Assembly: GCA_900319695.1 (NCBI GenBank)
Contig: ONPN01000031.1
Span: forward strand, 1-40,481
Source: an uncultured Eubacteriales bacterium
Lineage (GTDB): Bacteria; Bacillota; Clostridia; Oscillospirales; Oscillospiraceae
Length of the DNA: 40,481 bases
Direction: 5' to 3'
Shown: positions 18,366 through 27,180 of the stretch, piece by piece
Layout of the letters: the number at the start of each line of letters is the position of its first letter
Numbering within the stretch: position 1 is the stretch's first letter
The notes under the pieces: model-generated
Told to the model about the DNA's origin: nothing
Database searches by the model: none
Seen by the model: the letters and a program-made list of their open reading frames with translations, nothing else
Position numbers and translations under genes: made by a program

Positions 18366-19538
18366 TTATTTCTGTTTCAAATCAACAATCACTATTTTTC
18401 TGGAAAACAATCGCTTGAAAATCGGTCTTGTCATCATCTTATACAGGTAGTGAACCATCGTGCAGATCAGAATTATTCCGACTGCTGACAGTATGATATG
18501 CGCGCACATGATCAGTGTATTTCTTTGGACAAAACGCCAGGCTCCGACAAGGATGATCATACTGCCATGCAGAAGATAGACAGAATAAACAGCAGCTGAG
18601 ATTGTGTTAATGCCTTTTTTATAGCCTATATCCATATTCAGAAAGAGCAGTAAAATGCTTATTGCTTCACATATCACAAAAGGATTGCTATACATAAAGC
18701 ATGCTCTGTCTGATATTTCAATTTTTTGAAGGTCAGAAAAAATATCGGGCAGTTTCTCTTCTATGAAGTACCATATCATAATCATAAAAGTACTAAGTAA
18801 AAAGGTTGCCGCCAACATTCTTTTTGATTTGAATCGCTCTTTGATTTGAAACTTTCTCAGAAAAGCTCCTGTTGTATACATCATCATAAAGTTGACGATG
18901 TTATATCCCATCTGACTGCCATACATGCCCACAGAGTCCAAACCGATAATCTGCTCCCCTTTGATGTTGCACAGCATCTTTACAAACGTGGCATAAAAGG
19001 AAAAACAGGAGAAAAGAATAATCATCAGGCGCAAAGCAGTCTTAAATGACAGCGAATCCAGCAGCTTATTTACATAAGGCGAAAGAATATAGATTACACA
19101 GTAAAAAATGACAAAATAATTATTCGGAATGAAACATTTAAGAAAAGCTCTTAATGTGAGTGGAGTTCCCCATAGCGGACTGGTCACAGAAAGGGTAAGT
19201 ATATTAAACACAATGAGTTGAATAATCAGCTCCAAAGGTTTGCGAATTTCCCGTTTATAGGACGAGGCCATAAAATAGCCTGAGATCATATAAAACAAAT
19301 CAACCGCACATATGCTTATTGCATTAAGAAAACACAGGATCAGGTAATTGAATGAACCCGGAACTGCAAATCTCAAACCTCCGCCGACATTGGGATTACT
19401 ATAGTGAAGGATGATTACGCCCACTATTGCGATAATTCTCAGTAATTCAATATTGGATTGTCTGTTGGCATTCACTGACAGCTCATTCTTGTCATTTTTT
19501 ACTGAACTCAAAATCTCTTTTCTCGTATTATCACTCAT
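18366..19538 (-). CDS. Acyltransferase family 3 membrane protein, likely acquired
   Basis: 390 residues with about ten hydrophobic segments. The N-terminal signature SNIELLRIIAIVGVIILHY (with the family's active-site-region His) is typical of the OafA/WecH-type acyltransferase 3 family, which transfers acyl groups to surface glycans. Codon use and base composition are much more AT-rich than in the genes on either side. The ATG overlaps the remB stop (ATGA), so translation may be coupled. Position inside the conserved dnaA-gyrA cluster and composition together suggest horizontal acquisition. The precise substrate is unknown. Confidence 0.88.
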   Translation of the reverse strand: MSDNTRKEILSSVKNDKNELSVNANRQSNIELLRIIAIVGVIILHYSNPNVGGGLRFAVPGSFNYLILCFLNAISICAVDLFYMISGYFMASSYKREIRKPLELIIQLIVFNILTLSVTSPLWGTPLTLRAFLKCFIPNNYFVIFYCVIYILSPYVNKLLDSLSFKTALRLMIILFSCFSFYATFVKMLCNIKGEQIIGLDSVGMYGSQMGYNIVNFMMMYTTGAFLRKFQIKERFKSKRMLAATFLLSTFMIMIWYFIEEKLPDIFSDLQKIEISDRACFMYSNPFVICEAISILLLFLNMDIGYKKGINTISAAVYSVYLLHGSMIILVGAWRFVQRNTLIMCAHIILSAVGIILICTMVHYLYKMMTRPIFKRLFSRKIVIVDLKQK

Positions 19539-19792
19539 TGTTCCACACTTCGTTTTAAAAGTGTCGCAGTGTTCATAGGGCTGAGTACGAGCTTGTGCCC
19601 GCCCTGTCCCTTACAGACGACGAAGGACTTGGGCAGTTCTTCCGCGGCAGCGGCTTCGACCTGTCCGGCCTTTTCCGCCGCAGCGAGGTATTTGCGCGTC
19701 AGGTGCGACTGGCTGGTCACGTCCAGATCAAAGACGCCCACGATCTCATCGTCGCGCACGACGCAGCCCTTTCCGAGGTGCAGATAGTTCAC
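19535..19792 (-). CDS. remB: RemB-type regulator (DUF370, YaaB)
   Basis: 85 residues, beginning [19 protein letters not shown], the DUF370/RemA-RemB fold. Bacillus RemB lies in the same place between recF and gyrB and has been linked to extracellular matrix gene control; a similar role here is inferred only from family and position. The start overlaps the recF stop (ATGA), and its own stop overlaps the acyltransferase start. Confidence 0.88.
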   Translation of the reverse strand: MNYLHLGKGCVVRDDEIVGVFDLDVTSQSHLTRKYLAAAEKAGQVEAAAAEELPKSFVVCKGQGGHKLVLSPMNTATLLKRSVEQ

Positions 19793-20889
19793 CGTATTCT
19801 CCCGCCTTCCACAAACAGCACGCGGCCGCCGGTTTTTTGGGAGATACCCTCGTCCTCGCAGCAGGTGATGAGGGTCTGGCCGCCGCCGATGCGGTTGAGC
19901 ACAAACTCCTGACGCCGCGCGTCGAGCTCCGACAGTACGTCATCGAGCAGAAGGATCGGATATTCTCCGGTTTCTTTCAGGAAAATCTCCCGCTCCGCGA
20001 GCTTCAGCGACAGAGCTGCCGTGCGGGTCTGACCCTGTGAGGCAAAGGCGCGGGCATTCCTGCCGTTGACCTCGATCTCCAAATCGTCCTTGTGCGCGCC
20101 GGTAAGACACTGGGCGCTCTCAAGCTCTGCGTCGCGATGGCGCTCCTGGTGGTCGCAGATATCATAATAGATTTCTTTGGCCGAGGCGAAGGGATCGCGC
20201 ACCGTGCTGACTGTTCTGTAGTGTATATCCAGCTCCTCAAGCCCGTCGGAGAAATCCCGGTGGATGGGGGCAGCCGCCTCCTTTAATCGAAGCGAAAAGG
20301 CCGCGCGGTAGCGGATAAGCTGGGCGGAGGCGCGGGCCATCCCGTCGGAGAACTCGTCCAGCGTATCGAGCAGAGACGGCTTGTCTCGCCAGTCCTTAAG
20401 GATGCGGGTCTTGTTCTCGTAGAGCTTGTTGAAGTCGGACAGAATCTCGGCGTAGCGGGGCCTGATCTGGCTGATGGCGTTGTCCATGAGACGCCGCCTT
20501 ACCGCCGCGCCCTCTTTGATGAGGTTGAGGTCATCCGGGCAGAAGAGAACGGTATTGACTGTGTCGGCTAACTCTCCGGCGCTCTTCTTGACGGAGTTTA
20601 CCAAAATGCGCTTGGGCTTGCCGGGCGTCAGACGCAGGTTAATCGTCTGCTCGCGTCCATGACTTGAGACATCCGCCAGAATGTCGGCGCTGTCCGTACC
20701 GAAGCCGACGAGCTCTTTGTCGAACCTGGTGCGGAAGCTGCGCCCGGTGGAGAGCATATACACAGCCTCAAGCAGATTCGTCTTGCCTTGAGCATTGCGG
20801 CCGCAGATGACATTGGTACCGGCGTCAAAGTCCGCCGTCTCAAAGCCATAGTTGCGAAAACCGTTGAGGGCGATGCGCCGTACGATCAT
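19789..20889 (-). CDS. recF: DNA replication and repair protein RecF
   Basis: 366 residues. Walker [15 protein letters not shown] (about 32-45) and the ABC/SMC-type Walker B and D-loop [14 protein letters not shown] near 312 are present. RecF helps load RecA at single-strand gaps with RecO and RecR. The start ATG overlaps the yaaA stop, and its own stop overlaps remB, so the three genes are translationally coupled. Confidence 0.97.
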   Translation of the reverse strand: MIVRRIALNGFRNYGFETADFDAGTNVICGRNAQGKTNLLEAVYMLSTGRSFRTRFDKELVGFGTDSADILADVSSHGREQTINLRLTPGKPKRILVNSVKKSAGELADTVNTVLFCPDDLNLIKEGAAVRRRLMDNAISQIRPRYAEILSDFNKLYENKTRILKDWRDKPSLLDTLDEFSDGMARASAQLIRYRAAFSLRLKEAAAPIHRDFSDGLEELDIHYRTVSTVRDPFASAKEIYYDICDHQERHRDAELESAQCLTGAHKDDLEIEVNGRNARAFASQGQTRTAALSLKLAEREIFLKETGEYPILLLDDVLSELDARRQEFVLNRIGGGQTLITCCEDEGISQKTGGRVLFVEGGRIR

Positions 20890-21098
20890 GCTTTGACGAC
20901 TTCGAGCACCGCGCCCTGAAAGTCCACCCGGTCACCGGGATAGAGCTTTTTGCCGCGCATGGTGCAGGTCTCTCCGTTGACGCCCACAAGCCCGTCGGAA
21001 ATGACCTGCTTGGCCTCGCCCCCGGTTCCGACCAGGGCGGCGAATTTTAAAAAAGCGTCGAGCTTGATAAACTCGGTTGTGATTGCGATTTGTTCCAT
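20886..21098 (-). CDS. yaaA: S4-domain protein YaaA (RNA binding)
   Basis: 70 residues, an S4-like RNA-binding domain: [11 protein letters not shown]...[18 protein letters not shown]...GDRVDF. The standard place of this small gene is between dnaN and recF. ATG 21098 is chosen because the frame upstream translates a repeat (the SIRGSTPT stretch). The ribosome-binding site is weak. Confidence 0.9.
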   Translation of the reverse strand: MEQIAITTEFIKLDAFLKFAALVGTGGEAKQVISDGLVGVNGETCTMRGKKLYPGDRVDFQGAVLEVVKA

Positions 21099-21114
21099 AA
21101 TATCAATCCATTCT

Positions 21115-21186
21115 GTAGGGGTCGATCCCCTGATCGACCCGCTCTTCAATATCCGCTGCGGGCCGATGAGGGCATCGGCCCCTACG
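21115..21186. repeat. GTAGGGG-bounded palindromic element, copy 2
   Basis: 72 bp with ends GTAGGGGTCGATC and GGCCCCTAC. It carries the same paired hairpins as copy 1 around a short different centre. It occupies the dnaN-yaaA gap, just upstream of the yaaA start and 10 bp from the dnaN stop. Confidence 0.85.
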
Positions 21187-21196
21187 ATTTATAGTA

Positions 21197-22306
21197 TTAA
21201 GCGTGCAGCCTGACCGGCAGCACCATGTAGGTAAACCCGTCGCTGCCATCGGCTGCTTTGATGATGCAGGGAGAGGAGGCGGTGTTGACGCAGAGCTTCA
21301 GTTCATCCGTTGAGGCGGCCTTGAGCGCGTCCTTCATATAGCGGTCGTTAAAGCCGATCAGCAGACCCTCGCCGTTGCCCTCACAAGTGCAGACGTCCTC
21401 GGCCCGGCCTATGGGCGTGACGCAGAGGCAGTCGATGGTGCCGTCGTTGACGGTCATGCGTACGGGACTGGAGTTTTTTTCGCTGACGATGAGCGACACA
21501 CGGTCAATGGAAGCCATGAACTCTCCCCGGTCGACCTTGAGCTCATATTTGAAGTTCTCCGGAATGGAGCGGCGATAATTAAGAAATTCACCCTCAAGCC
21601 GTCTGGTGACCACTACGGTGTCACCGATCTCAAAGGATATATGCTTCTGACCGACGCTGATGCTGACTGTGCCGTCCTCATCGTCCGTGCAGACCTTCTC
21701 TACGTCGCTCAGAGCGTTGCCGGGCACGACGAAGCTGCACTTGTCGAGTTTGGAATTATCCAGCTTCTCAGTCCGCTTGGCAAGACGGTAGCCGTCGACG
21801 GAGACAAGGGTCAGCCTCTTTTCCTCCACCTCAAAGAGAGTACCGGTATAGATGGGGCGCACCTCATCGGTGGAGACAGCGAAGATGGTACGATTGATCA
21901 TATCCTTGAGGATATGCTGCGGCAGGCACACGGAGTTGAGCGCGTCAAAGTGCGGCAGTTCCGGATAATCCTCCGCGCTGATGCCGAGTATATTGAATTG
22001 GCTCTTGCCGCACTTGACGCTGATGTTGTCCCTGTCGTCGCTTGAGACAGATACAAAACCGTCCGGCAGGCGTCGGATCATCTCGCCGAAAAGCCTCGCG
22101 CTGACCACGACGGTGCCGCGCTGACTGATTTCGGCCTCGACACCGGTGACAATGCCTTTCTTTAGATCGTACCCCTTGACGTAGAGCTTGTCCTCACAGC
22201 TCAATTGCAGACCCTCCAGCGCGGGGATGGGACTCTTGGATGCGGCAGCACGGGAGGCGATGGCACAGGCGGCCTGGAGCTTATATTTTTCGCAGCTGAA
22301 CTTCAT
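21197..22306 (-). CDS. dnaN: DNA polymerase III beta subunit (sliding clamp)
   Basis: 369 residues in three similar clamp domains. Recognisable stretches are FNILGISAEDYPELP (domain 1-2) and RPIYTGTLFEVE...VSVDGYRLAKR (domain 2), with the C-terminal TYMVLPVRL pocket. It encircles DNA and tethers polymerase III. ATG 22306 follows GGAGGAATCCACC. It lies downstream of dnaA with a 410-bp intergenic region. Confidence 0.98.
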   Translation of the reverse strand: MKFSCEKYKLQAACAIASRAAASKSPIPALEGLQLSCEDKLYVKGYDLKKGIVTGVEAEISQRGTVVVSARLFGEMIRRLPDGFVSVSSDDRDNISVKCGKSQFNILGISAEDYPELPHFDALNSVCLPQHILKDMINRTIFAVSTDEVRPIYTGTLFEVEEKRLTLVSVDGYRLAKRTEKLDNSKLDKCSFVVPGNALSDVEKVCTDDEDGTVSISVGQKHISFEIGDTVVVTRRLEGEFLNYRRSIPENFKYELKVDRGEFMASIDRVSLIVSEKNSSPVRMTVNDGTIDCLCVTPIGRAEDVCTCEGNGEGLLIGFNDRYMKDALKAASTDELKLCVNTASSPCIIKAADGSDGFTYMVLPVRLHA

Positions 22307-22318
22307 GGTGGATTCCTC

Positions 22319-22540
22319 CGATTTAAAAATTCTCTCTTAGAAGAGAAAGAAAGATATATTTTTTAGTAAAAACAGTAGTAGGCATTTTTTTTGTGGAAAA
22401 GTCCCGCAAAGCCCTGATATACAGGCATTTTGAATGTGAGCATTTTTGTGGAAAATCTTTTGCTTTTTAACAGCCCATAAACTTTCAAAAATCTCAACAA
22501 TTGCCTTTCCACTTTTCAACAGAAAAATGTTGATATTTGT
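22319..22540. other. Probable oriC segment between dnaA and dnaN
   Basis: AT-rich DNA with DnaA-box-like 9-mers: TTTTCCACA on the - strand at 22400-22392 and 22455-22447, plus TTTTCAACA (22513-22521), ATCTCAACA (22491-22499), CTTTCCACT (22505-22513) and, on the - strand, ATATCAACA (22536-22528). A and T runs at 22350-22392 could unwind. In Bacillus the unwinding region lies between dnaA and dnaN, so this is the best oriC candidate in the window; none of the boxes is the perfect TTATCCACA. Confidence 0.65.
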
Positions 22541-22700
22541 GCGGCGTTAAGGTGTCTTATTTGCCTTGCCGCTTTCTTTTGAAACTCCATAGGGCAACAC
22601 CGCACAATACGCCTGCGGCATCTTCCGGAAAAACCGTGCCCTGATCTCGTCACTTTTTCTTGCAATACACAAAGTATTCCGGCGAAAAACTGCCTTCATC
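22537..22700. repeat. Palindromic repeat next to oriC candidate
   Basis: TTGTGCGG (22537-22544) and CCGCACAA (22600-22607) form an 8-bp inverted repeat around a 71-bp unit. Sequence further right to about 22700, including TTGCAATACAC and CCGGCG, looks like part of the same unit. It has no gene. I believe this is a dispersed element in this bacterial group from general familiarity, but only one copy is in the window. Confidence 0.5.
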
Positions 22701-22716
22701 AGAACCCGAGTGCTCC

Positions 22717-24039
22717 TCAGATGCTTTCCCTATCGTTGGAGTTGATATTGGATGTGATATCGCGCACAATCGTGGCAGTTTTATGGTCGGTCTGCAAAAG
22801 GTTTTCGACTTTGCGGATGGAGCTTAAGACGGTGGCGTGGTTTCGTCCCTCATATTGTTCGCCGATTGCCTGGAGAGAGAGATCGGTAAGCGTACGGATC
22901 AGGTACATTGAGATCTGACGCGCCATGGCCGTATTCTTGGAACGGCTCTGGCCCCGCAGTTCTTCCTCACTGAGTTGAAAGTAGCGTGCGGTCTCGCGAA
23001 TAATGATCTCCGGTGTCGGGGTAAAGATACCCTCTTTCAACACGTCCTTAATTGCGCGTTTGACGGAGTCGATCGTAATGACCTCGTTGAGAATCTCTTT
23101 ATAGGCGGTCAGCTTTTTAATGACGCCCTCAAGCCTTCTGATATTGGAGGTAATGTTGTCAGCAATATAGAAGACCGCGTCGTCTGAGAGGATGAGGCCA
23201 AGCTGGGCGGCCTTATTTCTCGTGATCGCCATGCGTGTTTCAAGATCGGGCGGCTGAATATCCGCCATCAGACCCCACTCAAAGCGGGTGCGCAGACGAT
23301 CATCCAGCGTGGCCATCTCCAGCGGCGGCCGGTCGGAGGTGATAACGATTTGGTTACCGGCCTCATAGATGCTGTTGAAGGTGTGGAAGAACTCGTTCTG
23401 CGTCTGCTGTTTGCCGGCGATAAACTGAATGTCGTCGACAAGGAAGAGGTCCACATTGCGGTATTTATTATGAAAGTCCTCTGTGGTTCCGTTTTTAATG
23501 GCACGCACGAGCTGATTGGTAAATTCGTCGCCTTTGATGTAGACGATGCGCTTTTTCGGTTCCTTCTCGTGAATGGAGTTTCCGATCGCAAGCAGCAGGT
23601 GTGTCTTACCGAGGCCGGAGTTACCGTAGATAAAGAGAGGATTGTAGGTCTTGCCCGGATTGTCCGCCACAGCGACGGCGGCGGCGTGGGCAAAGCGGTT
23701 GGAGTTGCCGACAATAAAGTGGTCAAAGGTGTAACCTGCCATCTCCGGGAGGGAGTTGTTGCGGTCTTTTTGAGAGGAGTGTTCGACCAATTCGTCCTCG
23801 GTGAGAACCAGAAGCTCAAAATCTGTTGCAAACAGGTCGTAAAGAGCGGCTTTAATGCGATCCCCAAAACGGCGGGTGATAATGTCCTGTTTAAACTCGG
23901 ATGTGGTGGACAGCACCAGGCGGCAGTCGTCAAGCTCTACCGGAGCACAGTCCTGAAACCAGGTCTCCATAGCCGTGGGCGTGAGCTGCTGCGCCAGAAT
24001 ATCCAGAATTTTTTGCCATATATCTTTGACGGAATTCAT
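22717..24039 (-). CDS. dnaA: Chromosomal replication initiator DnaA
   Basis: 440 residues from ATG 24039. Domain I starts MNSVKDIWQKIL; the AAA+ domain has Walker A GNSGLGKT (139-146) and Walker B LFLVDDIQF. The C-terminal helix-turn-helix carries the DnaA signature EGRNHATVLSSI. DnaA-ATP binds boxes at oriC and opens the duplex. ATG 24039 matches the usual start of the family; an in-frame GTG at 24051 is also possible. The promoter at 24081-24109 contains a DnaA-box-like sequence, suggesting autoregulation. Confidence 0.98.
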   Translation of the reverse strand: MNSVKDIWQKILDILAQQLTPTAMETWFQDCAPVELDDCRLVLSTTSEFKQDIITRRFGDRIKAALYDLFATDFELLVLTEDELVEHSSQKDRNNSLPEMAGYTFDHFIVGNSNRFAHAAAVAVADNPGKTYNPLFIYGNSGLGKTHLLLAIGNSIHEKEPKKRIVYIKGDEFTNQLVRAIKNGTTEDFHNKYRNVDLFLVDDIQFIAGKQQTQNEFFHTFNSIYEAGNQIVITSDRPPLEMATLDDRLRTRFEWGLMADIQPPDLETRMAITRNKAAQLGLILSDDAVFYIADNITSNIRRLEGVIKKLTAYKEILNEVITIDSVKRAIKDVLKEGIFTPTPEIIIRETARYFQLSEEELRGQSRSKNTAMARQISMYLIRTLTDLSLQAIGEQYEGRNHATVLSSIRKVENLLQTDHKTATIVRDITSNINSNDRESI

Positions 24040-24080
24040 AGTCTTAACCACACTCCCGTACTCTGTCGTCTAACTTAGCC

Positions 24081-24109
24081 ATTATATCAGATTATCAACA
24101 ATCTTTCAA
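24081..24109 (-). promoter_or_regulatory. dnaA promoter with embedded DnaA-like box
   Basis: On the - strand, TTGAAA (24109-24104), 17-bp spacer, TATAAT (24086-24081). The spacer holds TGTTGATAA, i.e. TTATCAACA on the + strand at 24092-24100, one base from the consensus TTATCCACA. Confidence 0.85.
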
Positions 24110-24190
24110 GGTTTTAGAAGAGCTAAATATAAATATAGTAGAGAATATGTGCGTAGAACGGCATTTTTAAGATTTATACTTGTCTCCCAT

Positions 24191-24211
24191 AAAACGGCTT
24201 AAAGCCGTTTT
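24191..24211. other. Palindrome AAAACGGCTT/AAGCCGTTTT
   Basis: A 10-bp inverted repeat with a one-base centre lies in the 269-bp dnaA-mscL gap, followed by TTTTAACGAAAAAC. The TTTTAACGAAAA tail recurs in a hairpin at 30833-30863. It may be a terminator remnant. Confidence 0.5.
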
Positions 24212-24265
24212 AACGAAAAACAGTATTATCCGGAAGAAGACATTATATCTTCATTCTTTTCACTA

Positions 24266-24304
24266 ATAACAATGGACAACGCACTTGACGTTGTCCATTG
24301 TTAT
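24266..24304 (-). terminator. Hairpin downstream of mscL
   Basis: A 16-bp perfect stem ATAACAATGGACAACG / CGTTGTCCATTGTTAT with a 7-nt loop starts 5 bp after the mscL stop. The U-tract is short (TTATTAG), so termination may be partial. Confidence 0.65.
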
Positions 24305-24308
24305 GTAT

Positions 24309-24749
24309 TTACTTCTTTGCTTTGAGCTCTTCGAGGATAGCGGTGAGTAGTTCTTCCGTGGTGGGCTTGGGCGGCTCCTCGGCGGCAGCGGCGGCTTCTT
24401 CCTCTTCCTTCTTCTTGGCGAGCTTATCAGCCAGTTCCTTGGCCTTGTTCATGGCCTTGATGACCGAGAAAAGCACCAGAGCAATGACAAGGAAGTTAAT
24501 GACGGCCCCGACAAAGGTGCCGAGTCCGAGGACAATGGCCTCGTTCTCTCCCTCGGCAGCACGCAGCGTGATATTGAGCGCGTCGGTGTTCGGGGATTTG
24601 AACAACACAGCCAGCAGCGGAGTGACAACGTTCGTGACCAGGGAAGTGGTGATAGCGCCAAAGGCTCCGCCGACGATAACGCCGACGGCCATGTCCATCA
24701 CGTTGCCGCGGGAGATGAATTTTCTGAACTCTTCAAAGAACTGTTTCAT
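24309..24749 (-). CDS. mscL: Large-conductance mechanosensitive channel
   Basis: 146 residues. The N-terminal amphipathic helix MKQFFEEFRKFISRGNVMDMAVGVIVGGAFG leads into TM1, with TM2 at about 75-98 (GAVINFLVIALVLF). A charged C-terminal helix (KKKEEEEAAAAAEEPPKP) follows. A homopentamer opens under membrane tension to release solutes. ATG 24749 is chosen because the canonical MscL N-terminus begins there with AAAGGG upstream; the longer frame translates a repeat. Confidence 0.96.
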   Translation of the reverse strand: MKQFFEEFRKFISRGNVMDMAVGVIVGGAFGAITTSLVTNVVTPLLAVLFKSPNTDALNITLRAAEGENEAIVLGLGTFVGAVINFLVIALVLFSVIKAMNKAKELADKLAKKKEEEEAAAAAEEPPKPTTEELLTAILEELKAKK

Positions 24750-24778
24750 GCTTGATCGACCCTTTCTTAATATTTTTT

Positions 24779-24890
24779 GAGTGAAGTTTGAAGAGTGAAG
24801 TTTGAAGTTGAGGAGTCGCTTTACAAATTTTAAAAGATACTCCGAAGGAGACACCATAACTCCGCATTACACTCTAACGCTCTTCACTCT
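24779..24890. repeat. Heptad-arm palindromic element, copy 6
   Basis: The left arm is GTGAAGTTTGAAGAGTGAAG; the core contains CTCCGAAGGAG and ACACCATAACTCC; the right arm, ending CGCTCTTCACTCT, is partly degenerate. It ends three bases before the serS stop codon. Confidence 0.8.
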
Positions 24891-24893
24891 GAA

Positions 24894-26213
24894 TTACTTT
24901 TTCGGTGTGAGAACCTTCGTACCGCCCATGTAAGGCCAGAGAACCTCGGGGATGGTGACGCTTCCATCAGCCTGGAGATGATTTTCCAGGAAGGCGATCA
25001 GCATGCGGGGGGGTGCGACGACCGTGTTGTTGAGCGTGTGAGGCAGGTAGGTGCTGCCATCGTCGCCCTTGACGGTAATTTTGAGCCTGCGCGCCTGCGC
25101 ATCGCCGAGGTTTGAGCAGGAGCAGACCTCAAAATACTTCTGCTGCCTCGGGCTCCAGGCTTCAATATCGCAGGATTTGACCTTGAGATCGGCCAGATCG
25201 CCGCTGCAGCACTCGAGCTGACGAACGGGAATTTCCATGGAACGGAAGAGCTCGACGGAGAAACGCCACATCTTCTCATACCAGGCCATGGAATCCTCGG
25301 GCTTGCAGACAACGATCATTTCCTGCTTTTCAAACTGGTGGATACGGTACACGCCGCGTTCTTCGAGTCCGTGTGCCCCCTTCTCCTTGCGGAAGCAGGG
25401 GCTGTAGCTGGTAAGCGTCTGGGGCAGAGCGCTCTCCGGGATGGCCTGATTGATGAACTTACCGATCATGGAGTGCTCGCTGGTGCCGATGAGGTAGAGA
25501 TCCTCACCTTCAATTTTGTACATCATGGCGTCCATGTCGGTCTGGCTCATGACGCCCTCGACCACGTTTCCGTGGATCATGAAGGGCGGGATGCAGTAGA
25601 TAAAGCCCTTGCCGATCATGAAGTCGCGCGCGTAGGCCAGTACGGCGGAGTGCAGACGCGCAATGTCGCCCATCAGATAATAGAAGCCGTTGCCGGAGAC
25701 CCGGCCCGCAGCGTCCATATCGACGCCGCTGAAGCTCTCCATGATGTCGGTGTGGTAGGGGATCGGATAATCAGGGACGACAGGCTCGCCAAACCGCTCA
25801 ACCTCGACATTGGCGGAATCGTCCGGGCCGATGGGGACGGAGGGGTCAATGATATTCGGGATGGTCAGCATGATACGATGGAGCTTTTCGGCGTATTCCT
25901 TCTCCAATACTTCAAGCTCCGCAAGGCGATCGTCGTTGGCCTTGACGACGGCCATGTTCGCGTCGATCTGGGCCTGAATGGCGGCCTTCTCCTCCTCGGA
26001 GGCTTTCCTGAGCTTCCCAAACAGAGGGCCGTTCGCCTTGGAATACTTGTTTCTCTGTGCGCGCAGATCACTGGCCTCTGTGATGGCAGCGCGATTGAGA
26101 CGGTCAAGCTCAATGGCCTCGTCCACCATGGGCAGCTTCTGATCCTGAAATTTCTTTTTGATGTTCTCTTTGACGATTTTGGGATTCTCCCGGACAAATT
26201 TAATGTCGAGCAT
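24894..26213 (-). CDS. serS: Seryl-tRNA synthetase
   Basis: 439 residues. The N-terminal coiled-coil arm that grips the tRNA (about 30-105) is followed by a class II catalytic core. Visible are motif 2 CFRKEKGAHG...RGVYRIHQFEKQE (about 275-300) and motif 3 near the C-terminus (NNTVVAPPRMLIAFLENH). It charges tRNA-Ser and tRNA-Sec. ATG 26213 has AAGGAAGG upstream. It is only 54 bp downstream of parB, so it likely belongs to the parAB transcript; no T-box fits in this gap. Confidence 0.97.
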   Translation of the reverse strand: MLDIKFVRENPKIVKENIKKKFQDQKLPMVDEAIELDRLNRAAITEASDLRAQRNKYSKANGPLFGKLRKASEEEKAAIQAQIDANMAVVKANDDRLAELEVLEKEYAEKLHRIMLTIPNIIDPSVPIGPDDSANVEVERFGEPVVPDYPIPYHTDIMESFSGVDMDAAGRVSGNGFYYLMGDIARLHSAVLAYARDFMIGKGFIYCIPPFMIHGNVVEGVMSQTDMDAMMYKIEGEDLYLIGTSEHSMIGKFINQAIPESALPQTLTSYSPCFRKEKGAHGLEERGVYRIHQFEKQEMIVVCKPEDSMAWYEKMWRFSVELFRSMEIPVRQLECCSGDLADLKVKSCDIEAWSPRQQKYFEVCSCSNLGDAQARRLKITVKGDDGSTYLPHTLNNTVVAPPRMLIAFLENHLQADGSVTIPEVLWPYMGGTKVLTPKK

Positions 26214-26267
26214 ATATGTTTCCTTCCTTATGTTATTATAATATCTATCGTAGGGTCGACTTTACAG

Positions 26268-27125
26268 TCAAGATTTTAAGCTCTCAAGCGCTTCAATCAG
26301 CGCTTCGCGGTCGTCGGCGCCGTAGAACTCAATCTCAATGCGACCAATTTTCTTACCGTCGACGAGCTTAACTTTACGGCCGAGACTCTGACTGAGACGA
26401 TTCGCGACCTCGGCGCAGTAATCCACGCTGATGCCGCTGTCTATTTTTGGCTGTTTGGGAGGTTTGGTGAGCTTGGCGGCGAGCTGTTCAGTCTGACGCA
26501 CGGAGAGTCCCTTTTCCACAACCTCATTGGCCGCTGCGGTCTGTAGCTTGTCGTCTAAAATCGGCACCAGAGCCCTTGCGTGACCGGCTGAGAGCTTGCC
26601 TTGCTCTACCAGTTCCAGTACAGCCGGGCAGAGACTCAGCAGGCGCATGGCGTTGGTGATCGCCGGGCGGGATTTGCCGACACTTTTGGCGGCCTCTTCC
26701 TGGGTAAGACCATACTCTTCGATCAGAGAACGAAAGCCTCTGGCTTGCTCAATGGGATTGAGGTCCTCACGCTGTAAATTTTCTACAAGCGCAAGCTCTG
26801 CGGTTCGGCGGTCGTCAGCCTCAATCACACGGACGGGAATCTCGGTAAGACCGGCGAGCCTTGCCGCGCGCCAGCGGCGTTCGCCTGCTATGATTTGATA
26901 GTATCCGCTGTCCAGCTTTCTGGCAGTGATCGGCTGAATCAGACCATACTGCGCGATGGACTCGGAAAGCTCTTGCAGGCTCTCTTCGTTGAAAATCTCA
27001 CGAGGCTGGTCAATTCTGGGTTCAACTTTGGAAATCGGCAGGTACTGCAATTCGCTGTCTTCAATCTCGTCCGATCCAAACAAGGCGTCCAGACCGATAC
27101 CGAGACCTTTTTTATCCTTGGACAT
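26268..27125 (-). CDS. parB: Chromosome partitioning protein ParB (Spo0J)
   Basis: 285 residues. The N-terminal ParB/CTPase domain has VEPRIDQPR and the arginine box GERRWRAARLAG (about residues 77-88); the helix-turn-helix (GLTQEEAAKSVGKSRPAITNAMRLL) follows, then a C-terminal dimerisation region. ParB loads at parS as a CTP-dependent clamp and works with ParA in origin segregation. parS sites lie 900 bp away at 28001 and 28079. The start has AAGGAG 7 nt upstream. Confidence 0.97.
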   Translation of the reverse strand: MSKDKKGLGIGLDALFGSDEIEDSELQYLPISKVEPRIDQPREIFNEESLQELSESIAQYGLIQPITARKLDSGYYQIIAGERRWRAARLAGLTEIPVRVIEADDRRTAELALVENLQREDLNPIEQARGFRSLIEEYGLTQEEAAKSVGKSRPAITNAMRLLSLCPAVLELVEQGKLSAGHARALVPILDDKLQTAAANEVVEKGLSVRQTEQLAAKLTKPPKQPKIDSGISVDYCAEVANRLSQSLGRKVKLVDGKKIGRIEIEFYGADDREALIEALESLKS

Positions 27126-27180
27126 GCACTTCTCCTTTAAAAATTGTGTGGACTTTGAATGATAGTTGACTCAAACTTTT

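Noticed and set aside
26214-26267. T-box riboswitch ahead of serS
   Set aside because: The gap to parB is only 54 bp, with no specifier loop or AGGGTGG-type T-box sequence; the asnS leader is also too short.
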